Positions 18,130 to 27,089 of a stretch of DNA of 64,000 nt are shown here, piece after piece (position 1 is the first letter of the stretch; each line of letters opens with the position of its first letter). A model generated the notes under the pieces. It did not search any database, was not told the origin of the DNA, and saw nothing but the letters and a program-made list of their open reading frames with translations. The stretch comes from Clostridiales bacterium (lineage in GTDB: Bacteria > Bacillota > Clostridia > Lachnospirales > Lachnospiraceae), in assembly GCA_020859985.1 (NCBI GenBank), contig JAJBVD010000002.1, positions 36,039-100,038 of the forward strand, written 5' to 3'. The translations under genes were made by a program, and so were the position numbers.

Positions 18130-19668
18130 TTGGGTGACACTATTCTGGAGATGAAATCCATCACCAAAGAGTTTCCGGGAGTCAAGGCGCTGGACAATGT
18201 CAATCTGGTTGTGGAGCGCGGCGAGATTCATGCGCTGATCGGTGAAAACGGCGCTGGGAAATCGACTCTTATGAATGTGCTGTCCGGTATTTATCCGGCA
18301 GGCACCTATGACGGTGAGATTTATTACAATGGAGAGCTTTGCCAGTTCAAAACTCTGAAAGACAGTGAGGCCAAGGGCATCGTGATTATCCACCAGGAGC
18401 TGGCGCTGATTCCGCTGCTCACGATCGGTGAGAATATGTTCCTGGGAAATGAAAAACGAAATCGATTCGGCGTGATCGACTGGGATCAGACCTACAGTGA
18501 CGCCGAAAAACATATGAAGCAGGTTGGTCTGCATGAATCCGCGCAGACGCTGATCAAGGATATTGGTACTGGCAAGCAGCAGCTGGTTGAGATCGCAAAG
18601 GCGTTCTCAAAGAACGTGAAGCTGCTGATCCTGGATGAGCCGACCTCGTCTCTGAATGACGAGGACGCAAAGATGCTGCTGGATCTTCTGATGGAGTTCA
18701 AAAAGGACGGTCTGACGTCCATCATTATTACACACAAGCTGAATGAGATCATCTATTGCGCGGATAAGGCGACAATCCTTCGCGACGGTTCGACCATTGA
18801 GACGCTGGTCAAGGGTGTCGATGAGTTCAGTGAAGACCGTATCATTAAGGGCATGGTTGGCCGCCCGATGGATGACCGTTATCCGGAACGCAAGCACAAT
18901 GTCAGCAAAGAAGTCGGTATTGAGGTAAAGAACTGGACCGTACACCATCCGCTGTATCCGGAAAAGATCGTGGACGACAATATTTCTTTCAAGGTACATA
19001 AGGGTGAAGTCGTTGGCTTCTCCGGTCTGCAGGGCGCGGGTCGTACCGAGCTGGCAATGTCGATCTTCGGCAGAAGCTACGGTACGGATATTTCCGGCGA
19101 AGTCTATCTGGAAGGCAAGAAGGTAGACTTAAAGACACCGGAGCAAGCGATTAAAAATAAGGTCGCCTATGTGACAGAGGATCGAAAGACAAATGGTTTA
19201 ATTCTTGGCGAATCGATCCGCTTTAATACGACACTTGCCCGTCTTGATAAGGTTTGTAATAACGGGATTATTGATTCCACAGCGGAGAAGAAGGCTGCGG
19301 AGGAGATGACGGAGGAGATGGGCACAAAGACTCCTTCCATTGAGCAGATGATCGGCAATCTTTCCGGCGGCAATCAGCAGAAAGCACTTCTTGGCAAATG
19401 GATGTTTTCGGAGCCGAATGTGCTGATTCTGGATGAGCCGACCCGAGGTATTGATGTCGGCGCGAAATACGATATCTACTGTCTGATCAACCAGATGGTC
19501 GACAATGGGAAATCCGTGATCATGATTTCCTCTGAAATGCCGGAGCTGATCGGTATGTGCGACCGCATCTATATTATGAACGAAGGCGAACTCTGCGGCG
19601 AGGTAGAGGCGAAAAATACCTCACAGGAAGAGATCATGGGCTACATTATGAGCGCCGCTGCAAATTGA
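18130..19668 (+). CDS. mmsA: Multiple-monosaccharide ABC transporter ATP-binding protein
   Basis: Cytosolic tandem ATPase energising sugar import. 512 residues with two nucleotide-binding domains. The first has Walker A GENGAGKST, the reduced signature GTGKQQLVEIAKAF and Walker B LLILDEPTSSL. The second has the degenerate Walker A GLQGAGRTEL usual in this family, signature LSGGNQQKALLGKWM and Walker B VLILDEPTRGID. It begins with TTG, 7 nt after AAGGAGG; no ATG fits the site. It sits between the binding protein and permease genes. Confidence 0.94.
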   Translation: MGDTILEMKSITKEFPGVKALDNVNLVVERGEIHALIGENGAGKSTLMNVLSGIYPAGTYDGEIYYNGELCQFKTLKDSEAKGIVIIHQELALIPLLTIGENMFLGNEKRNRFGVIDWDQTYSDAEKHMKQVGLHESAQTLIKDIGTGKQQLVEIAKAFSKNVKLLILDEPTSSLNDEDAKMLLDLLMEFKKDGLTSIIITHKLNEIIYCADKATILRDGSTIETLVKGVDEFSEDRIIKGMVGRPMDDRYPERKHNVSKEVGIEVKNWTVHHPLYPEKIVDDNISFKVHKGEVVGFSGLQGAGRTELAMSIFGRSYGTDISGEVYLEGKKVDLKTPEQAIKNKVAYVTEDRKTNGLILGESIRFNTTLARLDKVCNNGIIDSTAEKKAAEEMTEEMGTKTPSIEQMIGNLSGGNQQKALLGKWMFSEPNVLILDEPTRGIDVGAKYDIYCLINQMVDNGKSVIMISSEMPELIGMCDRIYIMNEGELCGEVEAKNTSQEEIMGYIMSAAAN

Positions 19669-19684
19669 AAGGGAGTGTGTATTC

Positions 19685-20875
19685 ATGGCAAATAACAAAG
19701 AATCAGTTAGCTCGGGCAAATTTGATATTGCAGGTTTTTTCCGCAAGTATACAATGGTCATTGCCCTTGTCGTTGTATTTATCATCTTTTATTTCATGAC
19801 GGACGGACGTCTGCTTTATCCGCAGAATATGTCGAATCTGCTGTTACAGAACGGCTACGTGCTGGTAATGGCCTGTGGTATGCTGCTCTGTATCCTGACC
19901 GGCGGCAACATCGACCTGTCAGTCGGTTCTGTGATCTGCCTTGTCGGCGGTATCGCGGCTGTGCTGATCTCTAACATGGGTTTTAATATCTATCTGACCA
20001 TCATCATCTGTCTGCTGATCGGTCTGGCAGCCGGCATCTGGCAGGGCTTCTGGATTGGCTATATGCGGATTCCTCCGTTCATCACCACGCTGGGTGGTAT
20101 GTTCATGTTCCGCGGCTTTGGCCGTCTGGTGCTGAACAGCAAAACAGTATCTGTTCAGAATAAAGCATTCCTGAACATCTTCACTGCTTACATTAAGATC
20201 CCGGGGCTGGATACGGACAGCCGTATTCTTTCCCCGCTGGTGATCGGCGCGATTGCGGTGATTGTTCTCTTCTACATGAAGATATCCTCCCGCGCGAGCA
20301 AAGCAAAAAAAGGCTATCGCCAGAACAGTGCAGTTGCGGATTTCGGAAGCACAGCTGTAATTTCGGTTCTTCTTCTGTGGTACTGCAACCTGCTCTGCCA
20401 GTACAAGGGCATCTCCGTCATGCTGGTATGGGTCGTGGCAATCTGCCTGATCTACAACTTTATCACCTCCAAGACTGCGTTCGGCCGTTATTTCTACGCG
20501 GTGGGTGGTAATGAGAAGGCAACAAAGCTTTCCGGTATCAATACAGACAAGGTATACTTTATCGCATATGCGAACATGGGTCTGCTGGCAGGCTTATGCG
20601 GTCTGTTGTGTCTGGCACGTGTCGGTTCTGTAAACGGTTCGACCGGAAACTCCTTCGAGATGGACGCCATCGGCTCCTGCTTCATCGGCGGCGCTTCTGC
20701 ATACGGCGGCAGCGGTACGATCGGCGGCGTTGTCATCGGCGCACTCCTGCTCGGCGTCATCAACATGGGTATGTCGATCATGGGTATTGGCGATTCCTGG
20801 CAGTATGTGGTAAAGGGTGCTGTGCTCCTGATCGCGGTTATCTTCGACGTGCTTTCCAGTCGGAAGGTGTCATGA
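19685..20875 (+). CDS. mmsB: Multiple-monosaccharide ABC transporter permease
   Basis: Membrane channel of the sugar importer, 396 residues with about ten hydrophobic segments. The family loop GGNIDLSVGSVICLVGGIAA and the later EMDAIGSCFIGGASAYGGSGT, ahead of the last helices, are typical of the XylH/MglC/GguB group. A hydrophilic stretch around residues 200-220 (KISSRASKAKKGYRQNSAV) matches the long cytoplasmic loop of GguB-type permeases. It starts 16 bp after mmsA and ends at a strong terminator. Confidence 0.93.
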   Translation: MANNKESVSSGKFDIAGFFRKYTMVIALVVVFIIFYFMTDGRLLYPQNMSNLLLQNGYVLVMACGMLLCILTGGNIDLSVGSVICLVGGIAAVLISNMGFNIYLTIIICLLIGLAAGIWQGFWIGYMRIPPFITTLGGMFMFRGFGRLVLNSKTVSVQNKAFLNIFTAYIKIPGLDTDSRILSPLVIGAIAVIVLFYMKISSRASKAKKGYRQNSAVADFGSTAVISVLLLWYCNLLCQYKGISVMLVWVVAICLIYNFITSKTAFGRYFYAVGGNEKATKLSGINTDKVYFIAYANMGLLAGLCGLLCLARVGSVNGSTGNSFEMDAIGSCFIGGASAYGGSGTIGGVVIGALLLGVINMGMSIMGIGDSWQYVVKGAVLLIAVIFDVLSSRKVS

Positions 20876-20895
20876 TAAAAAAGATAAGGTTATAG

Positions 20896-20941
20896 AAAAA
20901 TGACCCGGGTTACGGTAGTAATGCCGTGCCGGGTCATTTTT
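20896..20941. terminator. Bidirectional terminator between mmsB and the EAL gene
   Basis: A perfect 13-bp stem AAAAATGACCCGG/CCGGGTCATTTTT with a 20-nt loop; A/T runs on both sides serve both converging transcripts. Confidence 0.85.
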
Positions 20942-20944
20942 GTC

Positions 20945-22183
20945 TTATACGTTCTGACAGAGAGTAATAACAAGGATATCATCGGAATCCGGGCTTTTGA
21001 CAAAGTAATCCGCTGTCTCTACCGCACGGTAAATCCCGTCGTCTCCCATCTGTCTGGTAACGATACGCACACATTCCTGCCCGGCTTCATATGCGGCCAG
21101 AAGTGAATCGCTGTGAAACGTATCAGCAAACAACTGCTGATCTTCCGGGTGCATGGATGACGCACCGTGCTCAATCAGTTCGTCAAAGACGCCGGCTGAG
21201 GGGCAGGAGGTCGTCGTGAAATTGTCATAGGTCATCATGTAATAACTGTTGCGCGTGAGGTTCGAGAAAATTACCAGAGGGTATTTCTTAAAAATTACCT
21301 CAGTGAGCAGCTGCATGGCGCTGGAGCGCGGCTGTACCATTAAAATATCTTCAGAAGCATTTTCATCTGTTCCCAATGCAGTTGCCTGCCTGCTGCAAAT
21401 GCGGGCAAAGTCTTCCTCCAGCATTGGCTTCGCAAAAAGAAATCCCTGGATCAGATCACAGCCGCAGGTGCGCAGAAATCCGAGCTGTTCGCGGGTTTCC
21501 ACACCTTCCGCTACCGTGGTCAGGCGGAGCCGGTTCGCAAAATCATAAATGCTTTCGAGCACAATGCGGTCTTTATCGTTGGCGAGGTTGTCAGACAGAA
21601 GAGAGCGGTCAATCTTTAAGATATCCGCATCCACATCTTTTACCATACTCAAAGAGGAGAGACCGCTGCCAAAATCATCGATGGCCACATGAAAACCCTG
21701 TGCGCGGACAGACGCCACGAGCGCGATGATCCGCTCCGAATCGCTTGCCAGAGAGGACTCTGTAATCTCTACATGGATCAGTTCGTGCGGAATATGCATC
21801 TGGTCCGTTTTGGCGCATAGCCTGGCTGCAAAATCACCTTCATCCAGATGGTTTCTGGAGAAATTGACAGCGATGGGAACCACTTCTTTGCCTGCTTCCA
21901 TGCGTTGTTTTAAGAATCGGCAGACCTCGCTTAGAATCTGCCAGTCCAGCTCACAGATCAGGCTTCCTTCTTCCAGATAGGGGATAAATTCTCCCGGCAT
22001 GCCGATGCTGCCATCCGGCTTTTTCCATCGGGCGAGAGCCTCCGCGCTGGCGAGCTGCCCGCGGATGGCCTTGTACTGCGGCTGATAATAAACAATGAAT
22101 TCATGATTTTTGAGTGCGTTTTGAATAATAAGCTTTGAATCGGTTATTTCTTCACTTGATAAATCGTTTTCTGTGGACAGCAT
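20945..22183 (-). CDS. EAL-domain cyclic-di-GMP phosphodiesterase
   Basis: Predicted to hydrolyse c-di-GMP. The EAL domain fills residues 15-260 and keeps the catalytic set: AEALARW (Glu48), N in VNFSRNH, EITES, DDFGSGLSSL, ILKIDRSLL, AEGVET and QGFLFAKP. No GGDEF domain is present. The remaining roughly 140 residues form a separate domain (IFSNLTRNSYYMMTYDNFTT to DDILVITLCQNV) resembling a PAS-type sensor placed C-terminally, which is unusual. The protein is soluble, with no transmembrane helix. Its input and target process are unknown. Confidence 0.88.
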   Translation of the reverse strand: MLSTENDLSSEEITDSKLIIQNALKNHEFIVYYQPQYKAIRGQLASAEALARWKKPDGSIGMPGEFIPYLEEGSLICELDWQILSEVCRFLKQRMEAGKEVVPIAVNFSRNHLDEGDFAARLCAKTDQMHIPHELIHVEITESSLASDSERIIALVASVRAQGFHVAIDDFGSGLSSLSMVKDVDADILKIDRSLLSDNLANDKDRIVLESIYDFANRLRLTTVAEGVETREQLGFLRTCGCDLIQGFLFAKPMLEEDFARICSRQATALGTDENASEDILMVQPRSSAMQLLTEVIFKKYPLVIFSNLTRNSYYMMTYDNFTTTSCPSAGVFDELIEHGASSMHPEDQQLFADTFHSDSLLAAYEAGQECVRIVTRQMGDDGIYRAVETADYFVKSPDSDDILVITLCQNV

Positions 22184-22321
22184 GGGTACCGCCTTTCTTT
22201 TTACTATGTTTTTAAATATGTAACATGTAACGATTTAAAAAAGTATATCAAATCGTTTTCGTCTTCACAACTATAATTTGCCTTAAAATGAAATTTTTAT
22301 GGAAAAGCTGTTTTCAGTACG

Positions 22322-22350
22322 TTGAAAATACGAGAACGAAGTTGTATAAT
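22322..22350 (+). promoter_or_regulatory. Sigma-A promoter of the dehydrogenase-isomerase unit
   Basis: TTGAAA and a perfect TATAAT with 17-bp spacing, about 90 bp before the alcohol dehydrogenase start. The rest of the 22184-22442 gap is AT-rich and shows nothing else I can name. Confidence 0.7.
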
Positions 22351-22442
22351 CGTAACAATTAAGGAAGAGCTTTTGGCTCTCGTATTGAAGACCTTATACT
22401 TGTTTCAAATTTAGTGTGCTGTGCGGCACAAAAGGAGAGACC

Positions 22443-23642
22443 ATGAATTCTCTGAAAAAAATATACTGCCGGGGTTTCCAGACGGTATTTAAGCTTGCCC
22501 TGCCTCTTCTTCCTTACCGGAATCCGAAGATCATCGGGTCGGTAAAACAGATTCCAAAGGTGCTCAGGCAAAAGAAATGCACCCGTGTCCTGATCGTTAC
22601 GGATCCGGGGATCGCCGGACTTGGCCTGACAAAAGAACTGGAAGAGGCGCTTGCCGGAGAGGGCATTTTTTATGCCATGTACGATAAGACGGCTGCGAAT
22701 CCGACTACGGAGAATGTGGATGAGGCACTTTCCATCTATCATTCCCAGTTTTGCGAGGCAATCATCGGCTTCGGCGGAGGCTCCAGTATGGACTGCGCGA
22801 AAGCAGTGGGAGCACGGGTGGCAAAGCCGAAACAGCCTTTGGAAAAGATGAAGGGAATCCTTAAGGTACACAGAAGGCTGCCGCTGCTGATCGCGGTGCC
22901 GACCACGGCGGGGACGGGCAGTGAAACGACGCTTGCTGCGGTGATCGTGGATGCGGCTACACGGCATAAATACGTGATCAATGATTTCTGCCTGATTCCG
23001 CGGTACGCGGTGCTGGATCCGAATGTGACGTTAAGCCTGCCGCCGTTTGTCACAGCGACGACCGGAATGGACGCGCTGACTCACGCGGTAGAAGCTTACA
23101 TTGGAAATACAACTACGCGCGGGACACGGAAGAACGCCGAAGATGCCGTCCGGCTTATTTTTGGAAATCTGGATGAGGCATATCAGAATGGCAGAAATAA
23201 AAAAGCGAGAAAAAATATGCTGCACGCCTCCTATTACGCCGGCTGCGCTTTTACAAAATCCTATGTGGGATATGTCCATGCGGTTGCGCATTCGCTTGGC
23301 GGGCAGTACAATGTTCCGCACGGACTGGCAAACGCGATTCTGCTTCCGTTTGTGCTGGAGGAATATGGCTCCTGTATTTACCCGAAATTATCGAAGCTGG
23401 CTGTGGCTGCCGGTATCGCAGATGAGAATACGCCGGAGGATGAAGCAGCAAAGGCTTTTATTCAGGCAATCAAAGATATGAAAAAACGTTTTGGTATCGG
23501 AGATGTCGTGCCGGAACTTAAAAAGGAGGATATCCCCAAGCTTGCCCGCTATGCGGATAAGGAGGCGAATCCTCTGTATCCTGTTCCGGTGCTGATGGAC
23601 GCGAAAGAACTGGAGAAATTCTACTATCGCGTCATAGCCTAG
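22443..23642 (+). CDS. Iron-containing alcohol dehydrogenase
   Basis: Group III NAD(P)-dependent dehydrogenase that interconverts an aldehyde or ketone with an alcohol. 399 residues. The nucleotide-binding GFGGGSSMDCAKAVG and the two signatures of the family are present: TGMDALTHAVEAYIG and HAVAHSLGGQYNVPHGLANAILLP, whose histidines bind iron. The ATG follows AAAGGAG by 6 nt. Substrate is not evident. It leads a unit with an aldehyde dehydrogenase and an aldose-ketose isomerase. Confidence 0.92.
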   Translation: MNSLKKIYCRGFQTVFKLALPLLPYRNPKIIGSVKQIPKVLRQKKCTRVLIVTDPGIAGLGLTKELEEALAGEGIFYAMYDKTAANPTTENVDEALSIYHSQFCEAIIGFGGGSSMDCAKAVGARVAKPKQPLEKMKGILKVHRRLPLLIAVPTTAGTGSETTLAAVIVDAATRHKYVINDFCLIPRYAVLDPNVTLSLPPFVTATTGMDALTHAVEAYIGNTTTRGTRKNAEDAVRLIFGNLDEAYQNGRNKKARKNMLHASYYAGCAFTKSYVGYVHAVAHSLGGQYNVPHGLANAILLPFVLEEYGSCIYPKLSKLAVAAGIADENTPEDEAAKAFIQAIKDMKKRFGIGDVVPELKKEDIPKLARYADKEANPLYPVPVLMDAKELEKFYYRVIA

Positions 23643-23764
23643 TATACTCTGCACTCTGTTTCTGCTGTTTAGATCGCAAAGGCTGTGAAAGCAGGCAAAA
23701 TAAAGCTGACTATCATCGGCTCGGCTTTAGGAAACAGGCAGTTCATGAAAGGAGCAGTAATTGA

Positions 23765-25264
23765 ATGACAGAAAAACAGATCCGGGAGATTGTTAAGAAG
23801 CAGCGGAAGTATTTTTCTTCCGGAGCAACGCTGAATGTGGAGGCCAGACTCAATGCGATCAGCCGTCTGAAAGCCTGTATCCGGAAGCATGAGCAGGAGA
23901 TCAATGAAGCGCTCAAAAAAGATCTTGGGAAAAGCGCATTTGAAGGTTATATGTGTGAGACCGGACTGACCCTGAGCGAGATCAGTTATATGCAAAAGCA
24001 TACGAGGGCATTCGCGCGGGAAAAGACGGTGTGGACACCGTTGTCACAGTTCGCTTCACGGAGCTTTACAAAGCCATCCCCCTATGGCGTGGTGCTGGTC
24101 ATGAGTCCGTGGAATTATCCGTTTCTGCTTACGATGGAACCGTTGGTGGACGCGCTGGCGGCCGGAAATACGGTGGTGGTGAAGCCGAGTGCCTATTCGC
24201 CGCATACCAGTGACCTGATCGCGAAGCTGATCGCGGAATGCTTTGATGAGTCTTATGTGGCTGTGATCACCGGCGGCCGCGAAGAAAACCAGTATCTGCT
24301 GCGGGAGCATTTTGACTATATTTTCTTTACCGGAAGCAAATCTGTCGGCCGCGAGGTCATGCGATGTGCTTCGGAGCATCTGACCCCGGTGACATTGGAA
24401 CTAGGCGGGAAGAGCCCCTGTATCGTGGACCGTACCGCGAATCTGAAGCTGGCGGCAAAGCGTATCGTATTTGGAAAGTTTTTAAATTGCGGTCAGACCT
24501 GTGTGGCTCCGGACTATATTTACTGCGATCCCGTTATTAAAGATGAATTGATCCGGCAGATACGATTGCAGATTCGCAGGCAATTTGGAAAGAATCCGCT
24601 TGAGAATCCGGACTATGGAAAGATCATTAACCGCAAACATTTTGACCGCGTACTGGGGCTGATTGCTGCCGCAGAAAATCAGACAGAATCAGGCGATGAT
24701 GAAAGAACTTCGGCCGGACAGAATACAGAAGAAACAAAGACAGTTATGCCGAATACGGAAAATACGAATACGGTCAGACAGGATACGCGCAGCTGCGTTA
24801 TTATTGGCGGACGATCAAACCCGGATACTCTGCAGATTGAGCCGACCGTGATCGACAATGTGACTTTTGGGGATGCTGTTATGCAGGAGGAGATCTTCGG
24901 CCCGGTACTTCCGATTCTTACGTATGATTCGCTGGATCAGGCTGTCGCGAAGATCAATTCTATGGAGCACCCGCTTGCGCTGTATCTGTTTACGCGAAGT
25001 AAGGGTGCTGCGAGGATGGTCACTGCAAAATGCGGCTTTGGCGGCGGGTGCATCAACGATACAGTGATTCATCTGGCGACCAGTGAGATGGGGTTTGGAG
25101 GCTTTGGCGAGAGCGGCATGGGTTCCTATCACGGTAAAAAGGGATTCGACACCTTTTCTCATTATAAAAGCATCGTGGACAAAAAGCAGTGGATCGACCT
25201 GCCGATGCGGTATCAGCCCTATAAACAACTGTTTGATAAGCTGATTCATATGTTTTTGAGGTGA
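23765..25264 (+). CDS. Aldehyde dehydrogenase (ALDH3/YwdH-like) with an internal insertion
   Basis: Oxidises an aldehyde to a carboxylate with NAD(P). 499 residues. SPWNYPFLLTMEPLVDALAA, FTGSKSVGREVM, catalytic-loop Glu in LELGGKSPC and catalytic Cys in NCGQTCVAPDY are all present. The C-terminal ESGMGSYHGKKGFDTFSHYK is typical of class 3 enzymes. Between GLIAAAENQ and SCVIIGG lies a stretch of about 35 residues rich in T, E, N and D that class 3 enzymes normally lack, which accounts for the length above the usual 455-460. It precedes the isomerase gene by only 36 bp. Confidence 0.92.
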   Translation: MTEKQIREIVKKQRKYFSSGATLNVEARLNAISRLKACIRKHEQEINEALKKDLGKSAFEGYMCETGLTLSEISYMQKHTRAFAREKTVWTPLSQFASRSFTKPSPYGVVLVMSPWNYPFLLTMEPLVDALAAGNTVVVKPSAYSPHTSDLIAKLIAECFDESYVAVITGGREENQYLLREHFDYIFFTGSKSVGREVMRCASEHLTPVTLELGGKSPCIVDRTANLKLAAKRIVFGKFLNCGQTCVAPDYIYCDPVIKDELIRQIRLQIRRQFGKNPLENPDYGKIINRKHFDRVLGLIAAAENQTESGDDERTSAGQNTEETKTVMPNTENTNTVRQDTRSCVIIGGRSNPDTLQIEPTVIDNVTFGDAVMQEEIFGPVLPILTYDSLDQAVAKINSMEHPLALYLFTRSKGAARMVTAKCGFGGGCINDTVIHLATSEMGFGGFGESGMGSYHGKKGFDTFSHYKSIVDKKQWIDLPMRYQPYKQLFDKLIHMFLR

Positions 25265-25300
25265 TACAATAAAATCATTATAGAACGGAGAGATAAGAAC

Positions 25301-26575
25301 ATGAGTGAGATGAACGCTAAATACCGGCTGGACACGGAGGAAAATCGTGCTTTTCTGAAAGAAATCCGCGAGGATCTTTTGAATTTCGGACATCGGTTTC
25401 CATCGCCCGGCGGCAGCTCCTATTATCTGGGAGATGATGGTACACCCTGGAAAGATCGGCCCAGGGAGACCTGGATTACCTGCCGTATGGCACATGTCTA
25501 CAGCATTGGCACGCTTCTGGGACATGAAGGCAGCGAGGCACTTGTTGACGCAGCCTTGAACGGCCTGAATGGAGAACTGCATGATTCGATGAACAGAGGC
25601 TGGTATCCGGGGCTGACCGCGGATGGAAAGATCCTGCCGGATAAGCAGTGCTATGCTCACGCATTTGTGATCCTTGCTGCTTCCTCTGCGACTCTTGCAC
25701 AAAGACCCGGAGCGGAAGAGCTTCTGCGAGATGCTCTTGCGCTTTATGATATGCATTTTTGGAATGAGGATGAAGGGCTCGCCTGCGACACCTGGAATAC
25801 GGAGTTTACGGTCCTTGACGATTACCGCGGCCTGAACGCGAATATGCATACAGTTGAGGCGTTTCTGGCTACGGCGGATGTGACCGGCAACGATGTGTAT
25901 CGTGTGAGAGCAGAGCGCATTATCAACCATGTCCTTGAGTGGGCTTCACAGAATAGCTGGCGCATTCCAGAACACTTTAAAAAGGACTGGACGCCTGATC
26001 TGGAATGCAATAAAGACAAGCCGGACGACCAGTTCAAGCCATATGGCGCGACGCCGGGACACGGCATCGAGTGGGCGCGGCTGATTACACAGTGGGCGCT
26101 TTCCGTACCGGCTTTTGAAGAGCATACCGGCGTAGTGGGAGAGAGCTCCCTTAAGCCGGAGAAATATATTGCCGCGGCGGAAAACCTGTATAATCAGGCT
26201 GTGACCGACGCGTGGAACGCAGACGGCGCGCCTGGCATTGTCTACACGACAGACTGGGAAGGAAAGCCGGTAGTTCACGACCGTATGCACTGGACGCTCG
26301 CTGAGGCGATCAATACCTCCGCTGTTCTCTATCGGGCGACCGGCAAGGAAAAGTATGCCGAAGATTACGCGCAGTTCATGCAGTATCTGGATGAAAAAGT
26401 GCTTGACCATGTGAACGGCTCTTGGTTCCATCAGCTTGACCGCAGCAATCAGGTGATCGGTACTGTCTGGCCGGGAAAATCAGATATATACCATGCGCTG
26501 CAGGCGACGCTGATCCCCTACAGTGAGCCGTCGGTATCAATCGCGCCGGCGGTAGCGAAGGGGCTGCACGCATAA
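25301..26575 (+). CDS. AGE-family aldose-ketose isomerase, YihS/mannose-isomerase-like
   Basis: Predicted cytosolic (alpha/alpha)6-barrel isomerase of 424 residues. It follows the E. coli sulfoquinovose isomerase YihS almost block for block: WITCRMAHVYSIG, NANMHTVEAFL, NEHF-type segment IPEHFKKDW, TPGHGIEWARL with His254, GIVYTTDWEGKPVV, NGSWFHQLD and VWPGKSDIYHALQ with His398. The two histidines correspond to the catalytic pair. YihS also interconverts mannose, fructose and glucose, so a mannose isomerase role is equally possible. The neighbouring alcohol and aldehyde dehydrogenases suggest sugar or sulfosugar catabolism. Confidence 0.85.
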   Translation: MSEMNAKYRLDTEENRAFLKEIREDLLNFGHRFPSPGGSSYYLGDDGTPWKDRPRETWITCRMAHVYSIGTLLGHEGSEALVDAALNGLNGELHDSMNRGWYPGLTADGKILPDKQCYAHAFVILAASSATLAQRPGAEELLRDALALYDMHFWNEDEGLACDTWNTEFTVLDDYRGLNANMHTVEAFLATADVTGNDVYRVRAERIINHVLEWASQNSWRIPEHFKKDWTPDLECNKDKPDDQFKPYGATPGHGIEWARLITQWALSVPAFEEHTGVVGESSLKPEKYIAAAENLYNQAVTDAWNADGAPGIVYTTDWEGKPVVHDRMHWTLAEAINTSAVLYRATGKEKYAEDYAQFMQYLDEKVLDHVNGSWFHQLDRSNQVIGTVWPGKSDIYHALQATLIPYSEPSVSIAPAVAKGLHA

Positions 26576-26579
26576 GTAA

Positions 26580-26609
26580 GAAAGGACGGCTCCGCGGAGC
26601 CGTCCTTTC
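26580..26609. terminator. Bidirectional terminator, isomerase gene / arsR
   Basis: A perfect 15-bp inverted repeat (GAAAGGACGGCTCCG and its complement) with no free loop bases beyond the turn, followed by CATTCTTC. It overlaps the last bases of the convergent arsR-type gene. Confidence 0.7.
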
Positions 26610-26982
26610 ATTCTTCATTAATATGTTCTTCGCCTTGCGCAAGAATCGTCCGCACGTGATCATCGGCGAGAGAGTAGAAAACGGATTTGCCTTCCCTGCG
26701 GCTTTTTACAAGTCGGTTCGTTTTCAGAATGCGAAGCTGATGAGAGATCGCCGACTGGTTCATGTTCAATGCCGATGCAAGGTCGCAGACGCAGACCTCC
26801 GCTTCAAACAGTACGTAAAGAATGCGGATGCGTGTCGAGTCGCCGAACACCTTAAACAATTCGGCGAGGTCATAGAGCTTTGTCTCATCCGGCATGGTTT
26901 CAGTTACAATCTGCAGAAGGTTTTCATGCACCTCATATTCGTCACAGCTGCAGCAGTCATTTTCAGTTATTTTTTCCGACAT
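26608..26982 (-). CDS. ArsR/SmtB-family metal sensor (CadC/CzrA-like)
   Basis: Metal-released repressor, 124 residues. The winged-helix core is LFKVFGDSTRIRILYVLF, then SAISHQLRILKTNRLVKSRREGKSVFYSL. It shows both known metal sites of the family: the N-terminal cysteines Cys10/11/13 with Cys64/Cys66 in EVCVCDLA (alpha3N, Cd/Pb/Zn type), and the complete alpha5 pattern Asp107-x-His109-x10-His120-x2-Glu123 (zinc type). It ends the operon, 107 bp after the efflux ATPase, so the sensor would control its own export system. Confidence 0.92.
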   Translation of the reverse strand: MSEKITENDCCSCDEYEVHENLLQIVTETMPDETKLYDLAELFKVFGDSTRIRILYVLFEAEVCVCDLASALNMNQSAISHQLRILKTNRLVKSRREGKSVFYSLADDHVRTILAQGEEHINEE

Positions 26983-27089
26983 AATTCACCTCAAATCATA
27001 GCTGTTTCATATCTTCACAGTTTCACATGTAAACCACCATGCTCTTATAGTCGCGCGTCAGATGCGAGGACTTTTCATGTGGAGATTCC

